The position numbers and the translations under genes were made by a program. A stretch of 9,583 nucleotides of DNA from Chlamydiota bacterium (GTDB lineage: Bacteria; Chlamydiota; Chlamydiia; Chlamydiales; Rhabdochlamydiaceae): the NCBI GenBank assembly GCA_011065235.1, contig JAAKFB010000055.1:1-9583 (forward strand), written 5' to 3'. The notes beneath the pieces are model-generated. The model did not search any database. It was not told the origin of the DNA and worked only from the letters and a program-made list of their open reading frames with translations. This document shows, one piece after another, positions 6,476 to 9,583 of the stretch. Each line of letters starts with the position of its first letter. The first letter of the stretch is position 1.

Positions 6476-7531
6476 ATGGGCTATATTCGACAACGAAATA
6501 TTAAAGATGGATCTACCCGCTTCCAAGCTGAAATCCGTCTAAAGGGACACAAGACCCTCACCGCTACTTTCAATCGCAAAACTGATGCCAAACAATGGAT
6601 TCAAAAGGTAGAGACGGAAATCCGGTGTGGCCGGCATCAACTCTATTCCGAAAGCCAACGCCACACTCTGAAGGAGGCTATCGAACGATACTTCAAGGAA
6701 CAGGACATATCTGTGGTCAAGCGAGGGCACTTACTATGGTGGCAAAAAGAATTAGGCCACCTATATCTACAAAATATTAGGCCTTCGATCATCGTCGAGA
6801 AAAAACAGAAACTCTTGTCAGAGCCTACAGTTAAGGAAGTAATCCGTAGCAGGAGCACTTGCAATCGCTACTTGGCAACCCTTAGCCATTTGATGTCTCT
6901 TTGTCTCAATCAATGGGAATGGATCACCGACCATCCCGTAAAAAGAGTGTCTCGTGAAAAGGAACCTCGTGAGAGGACTCGATTCCTCACCCCTGATGAG
7001 CGTAAGCGATTCCTCGATGCTTGTAAGCAGAGTCAGAATCCCTACCTGTTTACGTTCGTTGTCTTACTCCTGAGCACTGGCGCTCGTTATAACGAGGTCC
7101 GCTGGCTCAAGTTCACCGACGTGGACCTTTTCAAGGGTCGCATCACAATCACCAAGTCAAAGAATACCGATATGAGGTCCATTCCGATTCGCGGTCTTAT
7201 TTTAGAGCTGCTGCAAAGCCTTTCTGAGAAGAGCTCTTCCATCGGCTATGTGTTTCCAAGCAAAAATCTGAGTAAGCCGCTCGATCTTCGTCGAGCATTT
7301 CGAACTGCTATTAGAGCTGCTAAACTGAAGTCATTCAGGGGGCACGATTGTCGCCATAGCTATGCGACAGAAATGCTTGCTCAGGGTCTTAGTCTGGGTG
7401 AAATAGGTCTGCTACTCGGCCATCGATCTGTGCAGGTTACAAAAAAATATTGTCATTTAGTTGAGTCCCGCTCAGTTGATGCTGTTTCTAAAATGACGGA
7501 TGAGATTTTCAAGGAGGTAGAACATGGATAA
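6476..7531 (+). CDS. Tyrosine recombinase / phage-type integrase
   Basis: This is a site-specific recombinase that would integrate and excise the element at tRNA-Phe. I chose the ATG at 6476 (351 residues) because AGGAG lies 5 bp upstream and the product begins MGYIRQRNIKDGSTRFQAEI, a typical N-terminal arm-binding domain; the longer frame needs a TTG at 6404 or an ATG at 6452 with no Shine-Dalgarno. Residues about 60-160 are the helical core-binding domain. The catalytic domain follows, with all hallmark residues: Arg204 (STGARYNEVR), Lys227 or Lys229 (TKSKNTDMR), His290 and Arg293 (HDCRH), His316 (LLGHRS) and Tyr325 (TKKYCHL). It is therefore predicted active. Its last codons overlap the next gene by 8 bp. 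Its GC content resembles the chromosome more than the cargo behind it. Confidence 0.93.
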   Translation: MGYIRQRNIKDGSTRFQAEIRLKGHKTLTATFNRKTDAKQWIQKVETEIRCGRHQLYSESQRHTLKEAIERYFKEQDISVVKRGHLLWWQKELGHLYLQNIRPSIIVEKKQKLLSEPTVKEVIRSRSTCNRYLATLSHLMSLCLNQWEWITDHPVKRVSREKEPRERTRFLTPDERKRFLDACKQSQNPYLFTFVVLLLSTGARYNEVRWLKFTDVDLFKGRITITKSKNTDMRSIPIRGLILELLQSLSEKSSSIGYVFPSKNLSKPLDLRRAFRTAIRAAKLKSFRGHDCRHSYATEMLAQGLSLGEIGLLLGHRSVQVTKKYCHLVESRSVDAVSKMTDEIFKEVEHG

Positions 7532-8459
7532 ATCTAAAAACATGAAACTAATCTGGAAAAGTCAAGGAGGTAAAAAAGATGTGCTGCCCGAACCAAAGAC
7601 CATTAGATTAGATTTAGCATATGTTAACCCCCCTAAAAACCTGGAAGAGTTTAAAGAAAGGGGGGCAAAAATAATGAGTCATTTGTCTTTTAGCTTATTC
7701 GGTTTGAGAGAGTCTTTTGAAGGATTAATTTTATTGCATTGCTTATATTCCTGTGAACCTCCGAAAGAGGCTGCGATTGAAAACCTGATAAAAGCTACTA
7801 TGAACTTAAAAGCTGAAACGATGAGATTAGATACAGAAGATGTTGATTTCTATAAATTCCTAAAGCGAGTTTTAGAAAATGGATATCCTCTTAATCCCGA
7901 TTATCAGAGTTCTCTAGGACTCTCAATTGACTATTCAAAAATTGATCTATTTAAAAAACGAAGAATTGCAGTTCAAACTGCAGCTCAAGTGAAATGGTTC
8001 CTTCAAAAAGAAGGATATCTGTCGTCTGTATGGGCAGAGTCTGAAATTATAGAGGACAAGCCCTTATATGAGTTGCTGGAAATATCTACATTTCGGACTG
8101 AAGGGCAAGGGCCAAAAACACTTAGAGAGTGGATTACGGAAATTAATCCTTTTTCAGAAACTGATAAACGGGGGCGTCCATCAGCAAACAATGCAAAAGA
8201 GGTTTTTCTGTATTCTCGAATAGCTCTTAATCCGAATGTGTTTTTCGAAAATTCCTATAGGGTAAACTTCATCCGACTTAAGTACTTGGTGTCTGTTCTA
8301 GCTAAAATTTTACGCTTAGCAGGATTAACCAGTAAGGATATTCACGAGCATCCCGTTGTTCAAGCTTACATGACTCCATTCAATTTCTATCCAAGAGATT
8401 ATATCGGTGACTGGATAGACGAATCACTTACGAAAAATTGCAGTATTTATGAGCTGTAA
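7524..8459 (+). CDS. Unknown 311-residue protein coupled to the integrase
   Basis: I do not recognise this protein. The ATG at 7524 overlaps the integrase end by 8 bp and has a near-perfect Shine-Dalgarno AAGGAGGT (7511-7518) 5 bp upstream, so the two genes are co-transcribed and probably translationally coupled. No signal peptide or membrane span is visible. The protein is soluble-looking and mostly helical. It has a Lys-rich start, a central segment ending near residue 165 (RIAVQTAAQVKWFLQKEGYL) that could be helical or winged-helix-like, and a basic stretch KRGRPSANNAKEVFLYSRIA that could contact DNA. Codons are strongly A/T-biased compared with the integrase. The position suggests a role in integration, regulation or element maintenance, but that is inference only. 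Confidence 0.82.
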   Translation: MDKSKNMKLIWKSQGGKKDVLPEPKTIRLDLAYVNPPKNLEEFKERGAKIMSHLSFSLFGLRESFEGLILLHCLYSCEPPKEAAIENLIKATMNLKAETMRLDTEDVDFYKFLKRVLENGYPLNPDYQSSLGLSIDYSKIDLFKKRRIAVQTAAQVKWFLQKEGYLSSVWAESEIIEDKPLYELLEISTFRTEGQGPKTLREWITEINPFSETDKRGRPSANNAKEVFLYSRIALNPNVFFENSYRVNFIRLKYLVSVLAKILRLAGLTSKDIHEHPVVQAYMTPFNFYPRDYIGDWIDESLTKNCSIYEL

Positions 8460-8571
8460 TTTCGAAAAAAACACGTCATTTTATTTGTGAGCAATCTGGG
8501 TTAATATTAGTCATATTCAAGTTGTTTAAGGAAATCTACCGGCAGTAGAGGAAGAAACAAAGGAGAAAAAT
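8460..8571. other. Short AT-rich spacer before the HTH gene
   Basis: These 112 bp separate the integrase-linked pair from the small HTH gene. I see no clear terminator, only a 4-bp hairpin (CTAC/GTAG near 8537-8549). The -10-like TAATAT and TATTAG sequences around 8502-8510 have no well-spaced -35. A promoter for the 8572 gene may lie here but cannot be placed with confidence. Confidence 0.35.
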
Positions 8572-8769
8572 ATGACAACAGAGCAATCAACCAAGTTTTT
8601 GAGCAAAAAAGAGGCGAGTTCAAAGTACTCATTTCTTACTGAGAATACACTTAAAAACCTTCTCTTCAAAAACACGGGCGGATTTCGTGACAAAGTTGCG
8701 AGAAAGCTGGGACGTAAAGTCATCTTAGACGAAGAAGCCCTGTTGAGTTATCTCAACGAGAGCAAATAA
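8572..8769 (+). CDS. Small helix-turn-helix protein, excisionase/AlpA-like
   Basis: This 65-residue protein has the layout of small winged-HTH regulators and excisionases: FLSKKEASSKYSFL (helix 1), TENTLKNLLFKN (recognition helix region), then a basic stretch RDKVARKLGRK and VILDEEALLSYLNES, where a wing strand leads into a closing helix. Such proteins bind att-site arms to set recombination direction or activate the excision promoter (family knowledge). AGGAG lies 6 bp before the ATG at 8572. It sits two genes after the integrase, which supports a directionality-factor role, although a transcription regulator of the element is equally possible. It is followed closely by a GC-rich hairpin. 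Confidence 0.75.
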   Translation: MTTEQSTKFLSKKEASSKYSFLTENTLKNLLFKNTGGFRDKVARKLGRKVILDEEALLSYLNESK

Positions 8770-8772
8770 AAA

Positions 8773-8794
8773 AGGGGCGTTCGTTACCGCCCCT
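8773..8794 (-). terminator. GC-rich terminator hairpin with U-tract on the minus strand
   Basis: AGGGGCG (8773-8779) pairs perfectly with CGCCCCT (8788-8794) around an 8-nt loop. On the minus strand the stem is followed directly by six T (8773-8768, the first being the stem's last base), a classic intrinsic terminator. On the plus strand the stem follows the HTH gene stop at once but has only CTAAAC after it, so termination of plus-strand transcripts would be weak. It could still stabilise the HTH mRNA end or partly separate it from the next genes. Confidence 0.6.
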
Positions 8795-8833
8795 CTAAAC
8801 TTAATTAAACCCCAAACATCAGGAGTTGTACTC

Positions 8834-9040
8834 ATGACTATATCTAATAAGCCCTCTTCAAATCAAGAATTCAAATTATTTCTTTACAATAGAAGAAATC
8901 GGAATTATCCAAGACACTCTAATCGCAGAATTTCTTCTCGTTATGAATCAAATTTATATGACTATGAAAATTGGAAGCGAAACACCCCATGCGCATCTGA
9001 AGAAGAAAGAAAATCCGCTGCATATCAATTTGGCATTTGA
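8834..9040 (+). CDS. Small Arg/Asn-rich hypothetical protein
   Basis: This 68-residue protein matches no family I know. Residues 14-40 are very rich in Arg, Asn, Tyr and Ser (YNRRNRNYPRHSNRRISSRY), followed by an acidic-basic tail (ASEEERKSAAYQFGI). It is probably basic and could bind nucleic acid. AGGAG (8821-8825) lies 8 bp before the ATG. Its TGA is followed immediately by the GGAGG ribosome binding site of the next gene, only 12 bp away, so the two look like an operon. That linkage is the main support that it is a real gene. Confidence 0.6.
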   Translation: MTISNKPSSNQEFKLFLYNRRNRNYPRHSNRRISSRYESNLYDYENWKRNTPCASEEERKSAAYQFGI

Positions 9041-9052
9041 GGAGGATGTAAC

Positions 9053-9487
9053 ATGAGTCAAGAAACATTCTCTCCAATGAGCAAAGAAGATTGGAGTCAG
9101 CCCCTTCCTTTAAAGGAGGGGCCAACTTTATTGCCCTGGCCACAGGATGCATTCCCTGAAACCTTCGAATTGTATGTCAAAGAGCTTGCTAGATCCACAG
9201 AAGTGCCGATAGAACTACCGGCAATGCTTGTGCTAGCTGGAGTTGCGACGGTTATGCAAAGTACGTTCGAGGTCCAAATAAAGGATGATTACAGTGAGCC
9301 AATGAATCTTTGGGTGCTTGGAATTCTTCCTCCAGCTTCGAGGAAGTCCAAGATTTACACAGATGTAACCGCTCCACTGCGAAAATGGGAATATGAGCAG
9401 AAATTAAAACTAGAGCCTCAAATAACATCCACTGAAAGTCAAAAAAAGACAATAGAAGCAAGAGATATAGTCAAAAGTTGTGGATGA
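9053..9487 (+). CDS. DUF3987/YfjI-like replication protein, truncated
   Basis: The first 135 or so residues resemble the N-terminus of DUF3987 (YfjI-type) proteins, large ATPase/primase-like proteins common on phages, satellites and islands. The pattern LPWPQDAFPETFELYVKELA, ELPAMLVLAGVATVMQ, EPMNLWVLGILPPASRKSK is typical. PPASRKS (residues 93-99) is the variant P-loop of that family, and PLRKWEYEQ follows. Family members normally run several hundred residues. Here the frame breaks after TIEAR with DIVKSCG and a TGA at 9485-9487, and neither other forward frame resumes the family pattern. I infer that the 3' part was displaced by an insertion at about 9461-9470. GGAGG lies 7 bp before the ATG at 9053. 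Confidence 0.72.
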   Translation: MSQETFSPMSKEDWSQPLPLKEGPTLLPWPQDAFPETFELYVKELARSTEVPIELPAMLVLAGVATVMQSTFEVQIKDDYSEPMNLWVLGILPPASRKSKIYTDVTAPLRKWEYEQKLKLEPQITSTESQKKTIEARDIVKSCG

Positions 9488-9498
9488 AAGGAAAAAAG

Positions 9499-9558
9499 GA
9501 GCGTATCCTCAAGGAATTTTTCTAACAGGAAAAATCTTAACCAAAGAGGTATACGCTC
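9499..9558 (+). promoter_or_regulatory. Nested stem-loop hiding the ribosome binding site at 9546
   Basis: GAGCGTAT-CCTC (9499-9510) pairs with GAGG-T-ATACGCTC (9546-9558): 12 base pairs with one bulged T. Inside it AAG (9511-9513) pairs with CTT (9536-9538), and ATTTTTC (9516-9522) pairs with GAAAAAT (9529-9535) around a 6-nt loop. The GAGG paired in the outer stem is the only Shine-Dalgarno for the ATG at 9559, and the stem ends directly before that ATG. A transcript entering from upstream would fold and hide the start, a known way for IS elements to silence read-through transposase expression. Its biological role here is inferred. Confidence 0.5.
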
Positions 9559-9583
9559 ATGAAAAAGTTTGACTTTCCACAGG
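9559..9583 (+). CDS. Start of a new gene, possibly a transposase (partial)
   Basis: ATG at 9559 begins MKKFDFPQ and runs off the window. AGAGG lies about 9 bp upstream, inside the stem-loop. Eight codons are too few to identify a family; the transposase suggestion rests only on the interrupted gene and hairpin before it. Confidence 0.35.

Larger units (their letters stand above)
9464..9583 (+). mobile_element. Probable left end of an insertion element (partial)
   Basis: Homology-like sequence of the DUF3987 gene stops about 9461-9470. What follows is AT-rich, carries a long nested stem-loop just before a new start codon at 9559, and would place a new gene right after the boundary. This is the usual layout of an IS left end with its transposase. 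No terminal inverted repeat or target duplication can be confirmed because the other end is outside the window. The family is unknown. Confidence 0.35.

Overview
The window looks like part of a Chlamydiota chromosome. Its core is a minus-strand ribosomal block, rpsL-rpsG-fusA-rpsJ, with no tuf gene between fusA and rpsJ. The block is divergent from a large periplasmic S41 protease (Tsp). From memory, this is the order found in Chlamydia trachomatis (CT436-CT439, then CT441). S12, S7 and S10 also read like chlamydial proteins. The long N-terminal tail of S10, the extra genes and the integrated island point to an environmental chlamydia (Parachlamydia/Waddlia/Simkania-like) rather than a pathogenic Chlamydia. 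I cannot name the genus.

Layout. Positions 1-316 hold a possible 3' end of an unknown plus-strand gene and an AT-rich spacer with a good minus-strand promoter-like element. A small helical protein gene (317-715, +) converges on rpsJ and overlaps its end by 11 bp. Positions 705-4052 (-) are the str-type operon; its fusA frame is cut by one in-frame TAA at codon 223, exactly where a conserved glutamate is expected. A 139-bp divergent region (4053-4191) carries overlapping candidate promoters for rpsL and tsp. The tsp gene fills 4192-6132, followed at once by a tRNA-Phe gene (6174-6246).

Downstream of tRNA-Phe the content changes to an integrated mobile element. Three successive palindromes lie at 6263-6392; the first has the 13-8-13 layout of a tyrosine-recombinase core site. 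They are followed by an intact tyrosine recombinase (6476-7531), an unrecognised 311-aa gene translationally coupled to it, a 65-aa excisionase-like HTH protein, a 68-aa orphan, and the start of a DUF3987/YfjI-like replication-type protein. Base composition drops sharply after the integrase. The DUF3987 frame ends abruptly near 9487. The sequence beyond it looks like the left end of another insertion: a long nested stem-loop that covers the ribosome binding site of a new frame starting at 9559.

How it works together: the left two thirds are housekeeping (translation and envelope proteolysis). The right third is a tRNA-associated integrative element or phage-satellite-like island (integrase, directionality factor, replication protein), apparently damaged by a second insertion. 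The right end of the island is outside the window, so its attachment repeats and full cargo cannot be determined.
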